A DNA stretch of 64,000 nucleotides from Actinomycetes bacterium (GCA_023432405.1 JAEYUQ010000016.1:1-64000), one strand, 5' to 3'; shown: positions 42,804-51,988, counted from the first letter of the stretch. Program-made: numbers and translations. Notes: generated from the letters alone by a model not told the origin.

Positions 42804-44225
42804 TTAGGAAACGGTAGCTGCAGAGATAGTCCCAGAAGCCACGGTGGCTTCTCTCTTTGAGAGAACACCATCAGCAACGAGGTAGATCACTAATCCCCCC
42901 GCTGTCAGAGCGGCCAAAAGCCACAGATTGGTGGCGCTAACGAGTTCCGCGTTGCTGCTGGCTCGGGATAGACCCCCAAGGAATGTGGGGCGCACGTCAA
43001 CGAGTTTTGCCGTAAGCGCAATACCAACTGGAATGGCGATGTTGATGGTGAGGTTATAGAAACCAATAGCCACTCCAGATTTGGCCGCAGGAATGTGGGA
43101 GAGAGCAGTAGACACCAAGGGTGCATACATCAGAGCGAAACCGCAGGGAAACAGGATCATGGAAATAATCACTGTGACCACGGAGCTGCCCACCAACACT
43201 GCCGGAATGAGCAACGCCAGGGTGATCACACTCAGAGCCGTGATAATCGCTTGACGTGACGAGAGAACCTGTGCAATCTTCCCCGAGAGGCAGCCCACAA
43301 TCACGGCACAGGCATAGCCAGGAGCCAGGATATAGGCGGCGCCATCCAAGTTGATTCCATACAGTTCATCCACCATGTAGGGGAGCAGAATGGAGGAGTA
43401 GCCAAGCTGCACCATGTAGACCACAAACACGATTGCCAGCACTGTGACGTAGCGGCCGTTCGTGAAGAATGAGGGGCTCACCAGGGCGTCGTCGTGGGTG
43501 CGAATATGCCACACGAATACGGAGATTCCGAGGAGCGCCAGGATAAGCCACCACCACTGGAATTCTTGCATAAACCACATCACGGCTGTGGCTATCACCG
43601 CGATGAGGAAGAGCCCCAGAACGTCCAAGTGACCTTTTTGCTGCTGTTCCTCAGGCACGTACTTCACCAGGAATGGAACGGCGATAAGCAAGACCAAGGC
43701 AATGAGGAACATCACAGGCCAGGCGATGTATGTTGCTACAATCCCCGAGGTCAAGGTGCCAATGAGCATCGCCGCTTGGAACGCTGCGGTGGAAAAACCC
43801 AGGTAGGTCTTTTGATCGGCGTCACTCAAGTACTTGGTGACGTAAATGACGTAGAGAGTTTCGGCAGCAGCCAAGCCAGCAGTTTGAATCAGCCGGGAGA
43901 TGAGGACCATTGTCCAGATATTCTGGAAGAAGAATCCCATCAGCGAGCCCACTGCTACTAGGCCTATGCCGATCATCATAAGCCGGCGGATGCTGACGCT
44001 GTCTGCCAGAGCCGCGTACACCACAGCACCAATGCCGATGAGAATGCCAGCCAGCGTGGCCTGGAGGCTGGCCGTAGAGGTGCTCAGCTCCAAAGACTCC
44101 GCAATGGGTTTAGTCATGAACTTGAAGCCGTTGTCCATAACTAGGCAAAACACGAAGGCGAAAAGGAGGATCGGAACTGCAGCCTTCGGGTTGAATTTCT
44201 GAGGTTCCACGGAGGTGGTTGTCAT
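42804..44225 (-). CDS. Major facilitator superfamily transporter
   Basis: The 473-residue membrane protein has twelve or more helices. Between helices 2 and 3 is LADSVSIRRLMMIGIGL, a degenerate form of the MFS loop motif. A good AGGAGAAG ribosome binding site precedes the ATG. It lies ten bases downstream of deoD on the same strand, so nucleoside or related-compound transport is a reasonable inference, but many drug exporters look the same and the substrate cannot be read from the sequence. Confidence 0.88.
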   Translation of the reverse strand: MTTTSVEPQKFNPKAAVPILLFAFVFCLVMDNGFKFMTKPIAESLELSTSTASLQATLAGILIGIGAVVYAALADSVSIRRLMMIGIGLVAVGSLMGFFFQNIWTMVLISRLIQTAGLAAAETLYVIYVTKYLSDADQKTYLGFSTAAFQAAMLIGTLTSGIVATYIAWPVMFLIALVLLIAVPFLVKYVPEEQQQKGHLDVLGLFLIAVIATAVMWFMQEFQWWWLILALLGISVFVWHIRTHDDALVSPSFFTNGRYVTVLAIVFVVYMVQLGYSSILLPYMVDELYGINLDGAAYILAPGYACAVIVGCLSGKIAQVLSSRQAIITALSVITLALLIPAVLVGSSVVTVIISMILFPCGFALMYAPLVSTALSHIPAAKSGVAIGFYNLTINIAIPVGIALTAKLVDVRPTFLGGLSRASSNAELVSATNLWLLAALTAGGLVIYLVADGVLSKREATVASGTISAATVS

Positions 44226-44235
44226 GACACTTCTC

Positions 44236-44991
44236 CTAGAGCCGAGCCAGCGGTAGGGCTAGTTCCATCATGGTGGTGAAGGAGGTTTCCCGTTCCTTCG
44301 CCGTGGTCTGGCTGCCCGTAATGATGTTATCGGACACCGTGAAAATACCCAGAGCCTCAACACCGGCTTCTGCAGCCGTGGCGTAGAGGCCTGCAGATTC
44401 CATTTCCACAGCCAACACTCCCATTCGGGACCATCGCTGATTCACGTCCTCAGAGAAGTTGTAGAAGACGTCGCTGGACACCACATTGCCCACATGAGTG
44501 TCAATCCCCTGGGCACGAGCTCTATCTCGTACATCTTCAATGAGCCGGTAGGAGGCCGTGGGGGCATAGGTGCCTGGAAGGTTGTACTGGGACAGGAAGT
44601 TGGAGTCTGTAGAGGCTGATTGTCCGATCACAATGTCGTACAAATTCAACTCCGGCTGGAGCGCTCCACAGGAGCCCACGCGAATGAGTTTGGTGCAGCC
44701 GTACACATGAATGAGCTCCCAGGAGTACAGAGAGATGGAAGGAATACCCATACCTGTGCCCATTACAGAGACCTCGTGTCCTTCGTAGGTTCCTGTGAAG
44801 CCCAACATATTGCGAACCGCGTTGAACTGGACGACGTCCTCCAGATACGTGTTTGCAATAAATTGTGCGCGCAGCGGATCCCCAGGGAGCAGGATTGTTT
44901 CTGCAATGGGCGCCCCCTCAGGGTTGATATGCGGGGTACTCTTATCGGACGCCCTGGAAGTTGAGTGTGCGGAACCGGTGGTATCGGACAT
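44236..44991 (-). CDS. deoD: Purine nucleoside phosphorylase DeoD-type
   Basis: Start ATG 44991 follows AAGGAC. The 251-residue protein matches hexameric DeoD: ETILLPGDPLRAQFIA, MLGFTGTYEGHEVSVMGTGMG, IRVGSCGALQP, and VLAVEMESAGLYATAAEAG (ribose-binding Glu), then FTVSDNIITG with the catalytic Asp. It cleaves purine nucleosides with phosphate to base and ribose-1-phosphate. The Ser/Thr-rich N-terminal leader (20 residues) is extra. It is upstream of the MFS gene and probably co-transcribed. Confidence 0.93.
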   Translation of the reverse strand: MSDTTGSAHSTSRASDKSTPHINPEGAPIAETILLPGDPLRAQFIANTYLEDVVQFNAVRNMLGFTGTYEGHEVSVMGTGMGIPSISLYSWELIHVYGCTKLIRVGSCGALQPELNLYDIVIGQSASTDSNFLSQYNLPGTYAPTASYRLIEDVRDRARAQGIDTHVGNVVSSDVFYNFSEDVNQRWSRMGVLAVEMESAGLYATAAEAGVEALGIFTVSDNIITGSQTTAKERETSFTTMMELALPLARL

Positions 44992-45178
44992 GCTCTCGTC
45001 CTTTGCTTGAAGACATGGAATGAGGGGCGTCGCGAAGCACCATGGTGGTCTGTATGGAGAGCACCCGTCCGCCAGCCCTTCTATCAAAGGTAATGCTCCC
45101 AAAAACCTTTAGCAATGAGGTGAGGTTAGAGAAGGGGGATAGCCCGGGGACGGGGAGAAGAAAGAAGAAAAGAAAAAG

Positions 45179-45251
45179 CTCCCCCAACTGGGCTCGAACC
45201 AGTGACCCTTCGATTAACAGTCGAATGCTCTGCCAACTGAGCTATGGAGGA
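45179..45251 (-). tRNA. tRNA-Asn (GTT)
   Basis: On the minus strand a 73-nt cloverleaf begins TCCTCCATAGCTCAG, with anticodon GTT (plus-strand complement at 45216-45218) in the loop CTGTTAA and T-arm GGTTCGAGCC. Acceptor arms TCCTCCA and TGGGGGA pair, with discriminator G. No CCA is encoded. Confidence 0.95.
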
Positions 45252-45318
45252 ATGTTGACGTGCAACGAGATAACACTATATAAGCAAGCCAAGATTTTAA
45301 TCAAATGCGCAGGTCAGC

Positions 45319-45345
45319 GTGTGGTAACGCTCTGCGTTCCCACAC
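45319..45345. terminator. Strong hairpin between the nucleotidase gene and tRNA-Asn
   Basis: Arms 45319-45330 and 45334-45345 form a 12-bp stem with one mismatch and a three-base loop. It lies downstream of the minus-strand 5'-nucleotidase gene and before tRNA-Asn. The left part of the 3' arm, GCGTTCCCACA, is repeated at 45359-45369, so two half-hairpins are present. Confidence 0.7.
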
Positions 45346-45402
45346 AGTATAAAACGGAGCGTTCCCACAAGGCGTGAAGCGGAGCTCTTCATAGCGGAAG
45401 GC

Positions 45403-47388
45403 CTAGGAGGTCACGGCGATATGGGGGAGAGAGACGTTCGTGCCATCTGAGGTGGAGAGCTCTACCTGGGCTTCTCCCTGAGGGAAATCCTTCGGCACTG
45501 TCAGCGTCACCGTGGCAGTACCGGCGTCGTCAGGTCCAAGGTTGTCGGCAGTAATCTCCACTAAGCTGCTGGATCCTGTCACGCACCGGGAGCCGTGGCA
45601 CAGTGTGACTGTGACTTTCTCGGGTGCAGGTTCCCCAGCAGTCATGGCCAGGGAGCTCAGCTGAATTGTTACTGTGTTTCCGGCCTGAACTTTCTCAGGG
45701 TAGTTGGCTATCCCCACCGAGCGCTGGGAGTAGTCCACCGTTAGCGGTTTGTCCTTGGTGAAACCGGAGAGATAGTCATTGAAAGCATCATTATCAATCA
45801 CACCGGTATCCACAAAGCTTGTGCCCCCGCCCAGAACAGTGAAACCGTCTGATCCCTGGAGCAAGAAGGAGTTGCTGGCCACGGTGTACGTCTTCGAGTT
45901 GTTATTGGGCACCAGAGCCCCGTCAATAAATACCTGCTGAATACGCTTGCCGTTTGTAGGTGTGGAAGTGTAGGTGTATTCCACATTTGGGCTCAGCCCC
46001 AGGCGCAGCACTGAATGCTTCGCGGCGTTCCCTTGCCACTGCTGCTCCAGAGCCGAGTAGAGCTGGGCGCCAGTGTATGTCTTGAACGCGTAGGAATTCC
46101 CGAAGGGCTGCACGCTATTGGATTCTCCCAACGTCACCAACCCTGGCTCGTCGGTGTCAAAGAGGGACGTGTCTGGATCGTAGAGGTAATCCGCTCGAAC
46201 ACCCCCAGGATTCATCATTCCTAGATCCGGCTTCTCAGGAAAGGTCTGCCCATACCTCCACAACACCTCAGCTATCAGATTAGAGGCCGGAGACTCCGTT
46301 CCTCGATCGCTTCCCGGCTTCAGCTCACCGGGTTGAGACCCGCGCTTGGCGTCCTTATCCAGATACCCCACTGGTTTATTCCCCAGCTCTTTGGCACCTT
46401 CCAAGGCTGCTTCATACTGCTTCTTGATGTCTGGGGATTCGGCGTCGGTAAGCTCCACGGGCGCACAGGAGGCAGTGACCTTCCTATCCTTGGCGACGTC
46501 AATTGTGGCATGAACCAGGGCAGTCCCGTAGTTGATGGGTTCGCACAGGGGAGCTCCGCTGGGAGTGGTGGTTTTCTTCTGGATATGGCTATGTCCGGCA
46601 AAGGCGAGATCCACCTTGTTATTGAGGAGGGCAGCCACTTTATCTGCGTCTTCATGGATCAGAGCCACCACCACATCAGCTTCCCCATTCTTATCGACGC
46701 CGTCCTTGAGGCGTGTTGCCACAGCGTTTACCGCAGCACTGGGATCGCTGAAACCTAGACCAGCGATGGCACTGGGGGAGACCATCTGGTTCATATCTCG
46801 AGTAACCGCCCCAACATAGGCCACTCGAAGTCCGTTGTAATCCTTAATTTCATAGCTGGGTAGAGAATCTTGCGGAGTCACATTGGCTGCAAGGATCTTG
46901 ATTCCCATGCGCGGTTGGATGCGATCCTTGAGATCTGAAAAGCCTCGGTCAAACTCATGGTTTCCAACGGCGGTGACTTCCAGACCCATGCTTTTCAGAA
47001 TGTCCATGGTGGGGTTGTCCTGGTCCACCGCAGATACATAGGCGGAGCCGCCCACGTTATCGCCCACGGAGACCAGGTGAGTCTCCGGATTGTCAGCTCG
47101 GATTTTATCCACGGCAGCATCCAGCTTGGCGGCGTTTTCAATATGTCCGTGGAAGTCTGAGATCACTGCTAGGTCAATGTCGTGGTGAGATCTGGTGGTA
47201 CTGGAAGATGGGCTGGCAGATACTGAGTTCACGCTGTCATTAGTGTCTGGTGCGGTGTTTGATGTGCTACAGGCAGACAGGGAGAAGCCCAGAGCTAGCG
47301 CCATGATGTAGCTCACGAGGAGGTGCCAGGAAGGTCGGTTGTTTCTGCCACGGGGATGTCTCTGACTGGCTGTAACAAATCGTCTCAT
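45403..47388 (-). CDS. UshA-type 5'-nucleotidase/metallophosphoesterase lipoprotein
   Basis: ATG 47388 with GGAG gives 661 residues. A lipoprotein signal ends at LSAC. The metallophosphoesterase domain has DFHGHIE, GDNVGGS, GNHEFDRG and GHSHIQ, so its metal site is intact. The 5'-nucleotidase C-terminal domain has NPGGVRADYLY and GNSYAFKTYTG, and an Ig-like C-terminal region follows (last 90 residues). It would act outside the cell, releasing nucleosides and phosphate from nucleotides. That would feed the neighbouring deoD, although the two are separated by the hairpin and tRNA. Confidence 0.93.
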   Translation of the reverse strand: MRRFVTASQRHPRGRNNRPSWHLLVSYIMALALGFSLSACSTSNTAPDTNDSVNSVSASPSSSTTRSHHDIDLAVISDFHGHIENAAKLDAAVDKIRADNPETHLVSVGDNVGGSAYVSAVDQDNPTMDILKSMGLEVTAVGNHEFDRGFSDLKDRIQPRMGIKILAANVTPQDSLPSYEIKDYNGLRVAYVGAVTRDMNQMVSPSAIAGLGFSDPSAAVNAVATRLKDGVDKNGEADVVVALIHEDADKVAALLNNKVDLAFAGHSHIQKKTTTPSGAPLCEPINYGTALVHATIDVAKDRKVTASCAPVELTDAESPDIKKQYEAALEGAKELGNKPVGYLDKDAKRGSQPGELKPGSDRGTESPASNLIAEVLWRYGQTFPEKPDLGMMNPGGVRADYLYDPDTSLFDTDEPGLVTLGESNSVQPFGNSYAFKTYTGAQLYSALEQQWQGNAAKHSVLRLGLSPNVEYTYTSTPTNGKRIQQVFIDGALVPNNNSKTYTVASNSFLLQGSDGFTVLGGGTSFVDTGVIDNDAFNDYLSGFTKDKPLTVDYSQRSVGIANYPEKVQAGNTVTIQLSSLAMTAGEPAPEKVTVTLCHGSRCVTGSSSLVEITADNLGPDDAGTATVTLTVPKDFPQGEAQVELSTSDGTNVSLPHIAVTS

Positions 47389-47545
47389 TGCTCTCACTCC
47401 AGAATCAATGGTTTCCAGAATTACCGGTTAACAATGAGCACTTTATCCCAGATGAGTACCTTGCTCACTTCGAGTTTTTCGGATGCTTGGCTTCTCTGAG
47501 CACGTAGTTTTCTGCCTCATGGAGTTGGTTGGCTATACTCGCTTC

Positions 47546-47619
47546 GGGCCTGTAGCTCAGTCGGTTAGAGCAGTGGACTCATAATCCATTGGTCCCGGGT
47601 TCGAGCCCCGGTGGGCCCA
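47546..47619 (+). tRNA. tRNA with CAT anticodon (Met or Ile2)
   Basis: A 74-nt cloverleaf with acceptor GGGCCTG/TGGGCCC, discriminator A, D-arm GCTCAGTCGGTTAGAGC, anticodon loop CTCATAA and T-arm GGGTTCGAGCC. CAT may mean elongator methionine or isoleucine with lysidine; the sequence alone does not decide. A -10-like TATACT is at 47534-47539. The next coding start is only two bases after the tRNA end. Confidence 0.9.
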
Positions 47620-47620
47620 C

Positions 47621-48379
47621 GTGCACGGTGTCGATCCGGAAATCCTGCTGATTTACCGTCTTCTTGACCTCACAGGTGTCTTCCTGAACGGAATCTTGGG
47701 TGGGACTATGGCTCGCCAGCGGCGGTTTGACGCTATTGGTTTCATCTTTCTGGCTCTGCTGACCGCTCTTGGTGGGGGAATGATTCGCGATGCCCTCATC
47801 GGTCATGGCAGTGCTGCTGCTGTGTCCAACCCTAGCTATATTCTCTTGGCATTAGCTGGTGCGTTTGTGGCCTTTATTGCGCAGTTGGAAGGCCGTCAAT
47901 GGAGACTCTTTAGCCTCTACGGGGACGCCATTACCTTAGGTTGCTGGGCGGTAACCGGCGCCAGTAAAGCCCTGGCTAATGATTTGCCGTGGCCCTCAGC
48001 GGTGTTCCTCGGGCTCCTTACCGCGGTAGGCGGTGGAATGCTTCGCGACGTCGTTGTAGGAAGAACGCCAATTATCTTCGGTGGAGGTCCCCTCTACGCC
48101 TCTCCTGCTATTCTCAGCGCGCTTCTCTTTGTCATCTTTGACAGTTGCGGCTTTGAAGCCCTGGGCATGATTCTGGCACCAATTCCAGGAATTGTCCTTA
48201 CTATTGTGGCGCATCTGCGTGGGTGGTCTTTGCCTCAGACGAAGGATTGGGCGCCCTTGAACCTCACAGCTTCTCAGCTGCGAAATGCTCTGCGATATGC
48301 AGATAAATACGGTTTTAAAGCTGCCTGGAAACGCGCCGAAGAACGCCAGTGGAGGTTGGGGCGTCCACCGAGAGAGTGA
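47621..48379 (+). CDS. TRIC/UPF0126-family cation channel-like membrane protein
   Basis: The 252-residue protein has six or seven membrane helices in two repeats, each with the glycine motif: LLTALGGGMIRDALIG (about 44-59) and LLTAVGGGMLRDVVVG (about 130-145), the hallmark of the UPF0126/TRIC family of K+-selective trimeric channels. The GTG start is two bases after the tRNA 3' end, so the ribosome binding site must lie in the tRNA sequence or the message is made after tRNA processing. Another start further in is possible but would cut the first helix. Confidence 0.88.
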   Translation: MHGVDPEILLIYRLLDLTGVFLNGILGGTMARQRRFDAIGFIFLALLTALGGGMIRDALIGHGSAAAVSNPSYILLALAGAFVAFIAQLEGRQWRLFSLYGDAITLGCWAVTGASKALANDLPWPSAVFLGLLTAVGGGMLRDVVVGRTPIIFGGGPLYASPAILSALLFVIFDSCGFEALGMILAPIPGIVLTIVAHLRGWSLPQTKDWAPLNLTASQLRNALRYADKYGFKAAWKRAEERQWRLGRPPRE

Positions 48380-48597
48380 GAACGTACCGCTCCTAGCGGG
48401 GGCGTCGCTAAGGCTGACCTGATCAACACGTAACCTCAAGTTTCACATGAGCCTTAAGGGGCAAACGGGTGTATAGCAGGTTGCCGAGTGATTCGGAATT
48501 CTTCACAATTGTCAGCGAGATCGTAGGGGAAGACGAGTCTCGTCTCGCACCTGGACAGGTGTGTCTATAGATAAGAACGATGAGCTAAGGCGCCCCT

Positions 48598-48879
48598 ATG
48601 CATAAACCTGCGTTATTTGCTGTCCTTGAGATCGAGGATGCCCCTCCACACCTGCGTCGCGTTGTTGAACGCGCCATGATGACCTGTATTCCCAGCGTGT
48701 CTGAATTAGTTATTCCTGGTCAACCTGTAGAAGACGCCCACTGGTACACCCGCTGGATACGAACTCCCTCGGGAGTCAGCTGCAGGGAAGTAATCACCGG
48801 CACCTCCGAGGAGTTAGCTGCTCTAAACGCAGAGTTGGAACAGTATGGCATTGGTGCCACGCTTCGTCGAGTTGCCTAA
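48598..48879 (+). CDS. Small conserved-looking protein, function unknown
   Basis: The 93-residue product is soluble, with mixed strands and helices and no signal peptide (MHKPALFAVLEIEDAPPHLR ... EQYGIGATLRRVA). The alternating hydrophobic pattern suggests a small alpha/beta domain. I recognise no family. It stands alone between the TRIC-like gene and ino1, with 218 bases upstream that must hold its promoter. Confidence 0.6.
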   Translation: MHKPALFAVLEIEDAPPHLRRVVERAMMTCIPSVSELVIPGQPVEDAHWYTRWIRTPSGVSCREVITGTSEELAALNAELEQYGIGATLRRVA

Positions 48880-48991
48880 TGCACACAGCTAGAGCAGGTA
48901 CTTAGCGCCTTGTAGGATGTTCCCCCAAGGGTTACAGTGTTTGAGCAGTGTTATCCACCATGTCCCATAGTTATTAGGAAGGCTTATTGTC

Positions 48992-50086
48992 ATGGGTGAC
49001 AAGAAAGTCAGGGTTGCCATAGCTGGTGTTGGCAACTGTGCAACATCCCTCATACAGGGTGTGGAGTACTACAAGGACACTCCCGCCGATGAGAAGGTAC
49101 CCGGTCTCATGCACGTCCAGTTTGGTGACTACCACGTGCGTGACGTGGAATTTGTGGCTGCATTCGATGTGGATGAGGACAAGGTAGGAAAGGATCTTGC
49201 TGCCGCCACTGAATCGGGCATGAACTGCACTATCAAGATCACTGATGTGCCTGAGCTTGGAGTTACCGTTCAGCGCGGCCCCACCTACGACGGCTTGGGT
49301 GAGCACTATCTGGCCACCATCACGGAATCTTCCGCAGAACCTGTGGATGTGGCTCAGGTCCTGCGGGATACGAAGACAGATGTTCTGGTTTCTTATCTGC
49401 CTGTGGGTTCCGAGAAAGCAGACAAGTATTATGCCCAGGCAGCAATGGATGCTGGTTGCGCCTTTGTCAATGCCCTTCCTGTGTTTATTGCTTCTGATCC
49501 TGAGTGGGCTCAAAAGTTCGTTGATGCGGGTGTGCCTATTGTGGGGGATGACATCAAGAGTCAGGTAGGAGCCACGATTACCCACCGCGTGCTGGCTAAA
49601 TTGTTTGAAGATCGTGGTGTCCGTCTGGAACGCACCATGCAGCTCAACGTGGGCGGAAATATGGACTTCAAGAATATGTTGGATCGCAACCGGCTGGAGT
49701 CAAAGAAAATATCCAAGACTCAGGCCGTGACCTCCAACCTGAAGGAAGGCCCGCTTGCCGGGAAAATGCATGATCGCAACGTTCACATTGGGCCTTCTGA
49801 CTATGTTGAGTGGCTCGATGACAGGAAATGGGCATACGTCCGCCTGGAAGGAAAAGCCTTTGGCGAAGTTCCTTTGAACCTGGAATACAAGCTGGAGGTG
49901 TGGGATTCACCGAACTCTGCGGGGATCATTATCGACGCCGTGCGGGCAGCGAAAATTGCCTTGGATCGAGGTATTGCAGGTCCTGTGAATCCGGTCAGCT
50001 CTTATTTGATGAAGTCTCCGCCCATCCAGCGTGGGGATGAGGAAGCTCGGGCTCACTTGGAGGCGTTCATCCTCGGCGAGGAATGA
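48992..50086 (+). CDS. ino1: Inositol-3-phosphate synthase
   Basis: The 364-residue enzyme turns glucose 6-phosphate into inositol 3-phosphate with NAD. The actinobacterial short form is recognised by VRVAIAGVGNCATSLIQG (dinucleotide-binding), VSYLPVGSEKADKYYAQ, DDIKSQVGATITHRVL, NVGGNMDFKNMLDRNRLESK, and the C-terminal region MKSPPIQ. Inositol feeds phosphatidylinositol mannosides and mycothiol, a hallmark of Corynebacteriales and other Actinobacteria. Its end overlaps the convergent acyl carrier protein gene by 34 bases. Confidence 0.97.
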   Translation: MGDKKVRVAIAGVGNCATSLIQGVEYYKDTPADEKVPGLMHVQFGDYHVRDVEFVAAFDVDEDKVGKDLAAATESGMNCTIKITDVPELGVTVQRGPTYDGLGEHYLATITESSAEPVDVAQVLRDTKTDVLVSYLPVGSEKADKYYAQAAMDAGCAFVNALPVFIASDPEWAQKFVDAGVPIVGDDIKSQVGATITHRVLAKLFEDRGVRLERTMQLNVGGNMDFKNMLDRNRLESKKISKTQAVTSNLKEGPLAGKMHDRNVHIGPSDYVEWLDDRKWAYVRLEGKAFGEVPLNLEYKLEVWDSPNSAGIIIDAVRAAKIALDRGIAGPVNPVSSYLMKSPPIQRGDEEARAHLEAFILGEE

Positions 50087-50322
50087 GATTCCTGCTCTAG
50101 ATAGTCAACGAGTTGCCCAACAGTGGTGAACTCCGAGACTATGGAATCCTCCATTCTGACGCCGCTCATCTGCTCAATGCGCACAGCGGACTCAATGAGA
50201 TCAAGAGACGTGATGGTGAGGTCATTGCGCAGATGAGAATCTCGAGTGATGGTGTCTGGAGCTCGTCCTGTGATGTCCGAGAGTATGGACGCTACCTGTG
50301 GCAGGATTTCATCTCCAGTCAT
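50053..50322 (-). CDS. Acyl carrier protein
   Basis: From ATG 50322 the product has 89 residues, the usual ACP size. The phosphopantetheine site is ITSLDLIE, where the Ser is preceded by Thr instead of the common Asp (DSLD), and the helices DEILPQVASILSDITG and EFTTVGQLVDYLE are typical. Its start lacks a good ribosome binding site, and longer upstream frames exist. It overlaps ino1 at the 3' end and is divergent from the serine hydrolase gene. A role in lipid, mycolate or secondary metabolism is possible; no synthase is nearby. Confidence 0.85.
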   Translation of the reverse strand: MTGDEILPQVASILSDITGRAPDTITRDSHLRNDLTITSLDLIESAVRIEQMSGVRMEDSIVSEFTTVGQLVDYLEQESHSSPRMNASK

Positions 50323-50394
50323 AGCGTTATTGTAAACATCGCCCAAAAGTAAGGAAGATTCTTCGCTCCTCATCGCGGTGTGTTTCATTGGTGA

Positions 50395-51342
50395 ATGCGT
50401 ACACTGCCTTATATGCAGCACCTTGATTGGCCGGTAGATCATGTGGCGACCGCGTGTGTCACAGCCGATGGAGTAGATACCTGCGGAGACCAAGAGCGAG
50501 TGTTCCAGCTGGCCTCTGTGACCAAGGTGCTGTCCGCCTATGGCTTCCTCATTGCCGTAGAAGAAGGCGTTTTTGATCTGGATTCTCCTTGCGGGCCATC
50601 AGAGTCCGCCTGCGAATCTGCAACGGTGAGGCAGTTTTTATCTCATGCTTCAGGCGTGGGAATGAGGGAGTCCGACCGAATGCGTGCTCCCCTGGAGCGT
50701 CGCATCTATTCGTCTTATGGCTTTGAGATTCTTGCGGATGTTCTTGAAGCAGAAACAGGTATCTCATTTCCTGATTACCTCTCAGAAGCCGTTTTCCAGC
50801 CTCTGAATATGTCCAATACTCACCTTCAAGGTTCTGCCGGTCACGGCGCACAATCAACGGCTGCTGATCTCACCGCTTTTATTCAGGAACTGAGGGACCC
50901 TGCACTGCTTTCTGCCAGTACTGTGCAGGAGGCTTTCACCGTTCAATATCCCGAGCTTATTGGAGTGGTCCCTGGATACGGTATCCAGAAACCTAATCCC
51001 TGGGGTTTAGGCTTCGAGATTCACGGAAACAAGTCACCACATTGGCTAGGAGAGAGTATGCCAGCAGATGTGGTGGGACATTTTGGAATGTCAGGGACCT
51101 TTTTGTGGTTCGCGCCTCGTGAGCAGGTGGGAATGGTGGCTCTCACAGATCGTCAGTTCGGGGAGTGGGCAAAGCCGTTGTGGTCGAAGGCCAACGATGC
51201 AGTCTGGTCCGAGATATGCGGCAGTGTGGGAGGCTCGTGGCGCCCAGGGAGCAGGCAAAACACGAAGGGTGTGATTCCCGAGGTTAAGCACCCCGTAATA
51301 GGGGAACAACACTTCCGCATCAATGCAGTTGAGGGTACATAA
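50395..51342 (+). CDS. Class C beta-lactamase/serine hydrolase family protein
   Basis: The 315-residue protein has the serine beta-lactamase-like fold: SVTK (Ser-x-x-Lys) at about residue 41, the tyrosine motif in YSSYGFEI near 103, and HFGMSGTF near 230 in place of the KTG motif. It lacks a signal peptide, so it is probably a cytoplasmic esterase or amidase and not a classical lactamase. ATG 50413 is an alternative start. It is divergent from the acyl carrier protein gene, with only about 70 bases between the two starts. Confidence 0.85.
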   Translation: MRTLPYMQHLDWPVDHVATACVTADGVDTCGDQERVFQLASVTKVLSAYGFLIAVEEGVFDLDSPCGPSESACESATVRQFLSHASGVGMRESDRMRAPLERRIYSSYGFEILADVLEAETGISFPDYLSEAVFQPLNMSNTHLQGSAGHGAQSTAADLTAFIQELRDPALLSASTVQEAFTVQYPELIGVVPGYGIQKPNPWGLGFEIHGNKSPHWLGESMPADVVGHFGMSGTFLWFAPREQVGMVALTDRQFGEWAKPLWSKANDAVWSEICGSVGGSWRPGSRQNTKGVIPEVKHPVIGEQHFRINAVEGT

Positions 51343-51440
51343 CGCGGTAAAGTATAGCGAAACTGGACTAGACGATGAGCTGCGAAAGTCGGGGTATCCC
51401 CTTCTTGCAGCGCGACCATACAACATGGAGGGAGACCACG

Positions 51441-51872
51441 GTGGTATATGCTCCGAGCGTGAACTCAAACGCTCAGGACTTTGCACGTGTCATGGCGATG
51501 AAGCCCGGCTTTATTGTCCAGGAGATCGGCTGGGATGATGACTGTGATTCCACTATCTCAGAATCCATCGAAGACACCATTGGTGAGGATCTCTTAGATG
51601 AGGAAGCCGATGAGATTTGTGACGCCATAGTCTTGTGGTGGCGCGATGATGATGGTGACCTTGTGGATGCTCTGGTGGACTGTACTCGAAACCTCGCTGA
51701 GACTGGTCGCATCTGGCTTCTGACTCCCGCCGCAGGATCTTCCTTGACTGTTGATCCAGGTGTTATTTCAGAATCTGCGCAACTGGCTGGCTTGGTGCAG
51801 ACCAAAGCTGAGCGCCTCAACAAATGGCAGGGGTCCTGCCTGGTGCCCCGTGGGCAAAAGCGTAACGTGTAA
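51441..51872 (+). CDS. DUF3052 family protein
   Basis: GTG 51441 is chosen because GGAGGGAG (51427-51434) is well placed; it gives 143 residues. The family is recognised by MKPGFIVQEIGWDDDCDS, the acidic ISESIEDTIGEDLLDEEADE and LWWRDDDGDLVDALVD, and IWLLTPAAG. DUF3052 is small, acidic, widespread in actinobacteria (mycobacterial Rv2239c type) and of unknown function. The gene is followed by a terminator hairpin and tRNA-Val. Confidence 0.88.
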   Translation: MVYAPSVNSNAQDFARVMAMKPGFIVQEIGWDDDCDSTISESIEDTIGEDLLDEEADEICDAIVLWWRDDDGDLVDALVDCTRNLAETGRIWLLTPAAGSSLTVDPGVISESAQLAGLVQTKAERLNKWQGSCLVPRGQKRNV

Positions 51873-51917
51873 AGCCCTCTATTCTGAGGGGCCCCTTGAC
51901 GACGTCGTGATAAGAGC

Positions 51918-51961
51918 GGCTGAAGGTTCCCTCAGCGTGGGGTTTTGCTGAGCCTTCAGCC
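51918..51961 (+). terminator. Nested hairpin terminator after the DUF3052 gene
   Basis: GGCTGAAGG (51918-51926) pairs with CCTTCAGCC (51953-51961), and inside it CTCAGC (51931-51936) pairs with GCTGAG (51947-51952). No T-run follows. It should stop the upstream transcript before the tRNA. Confidence 0.75.
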
Positions 51962-51988
51962 TGTGTGCTAATCTGGCACAGATTTCAG

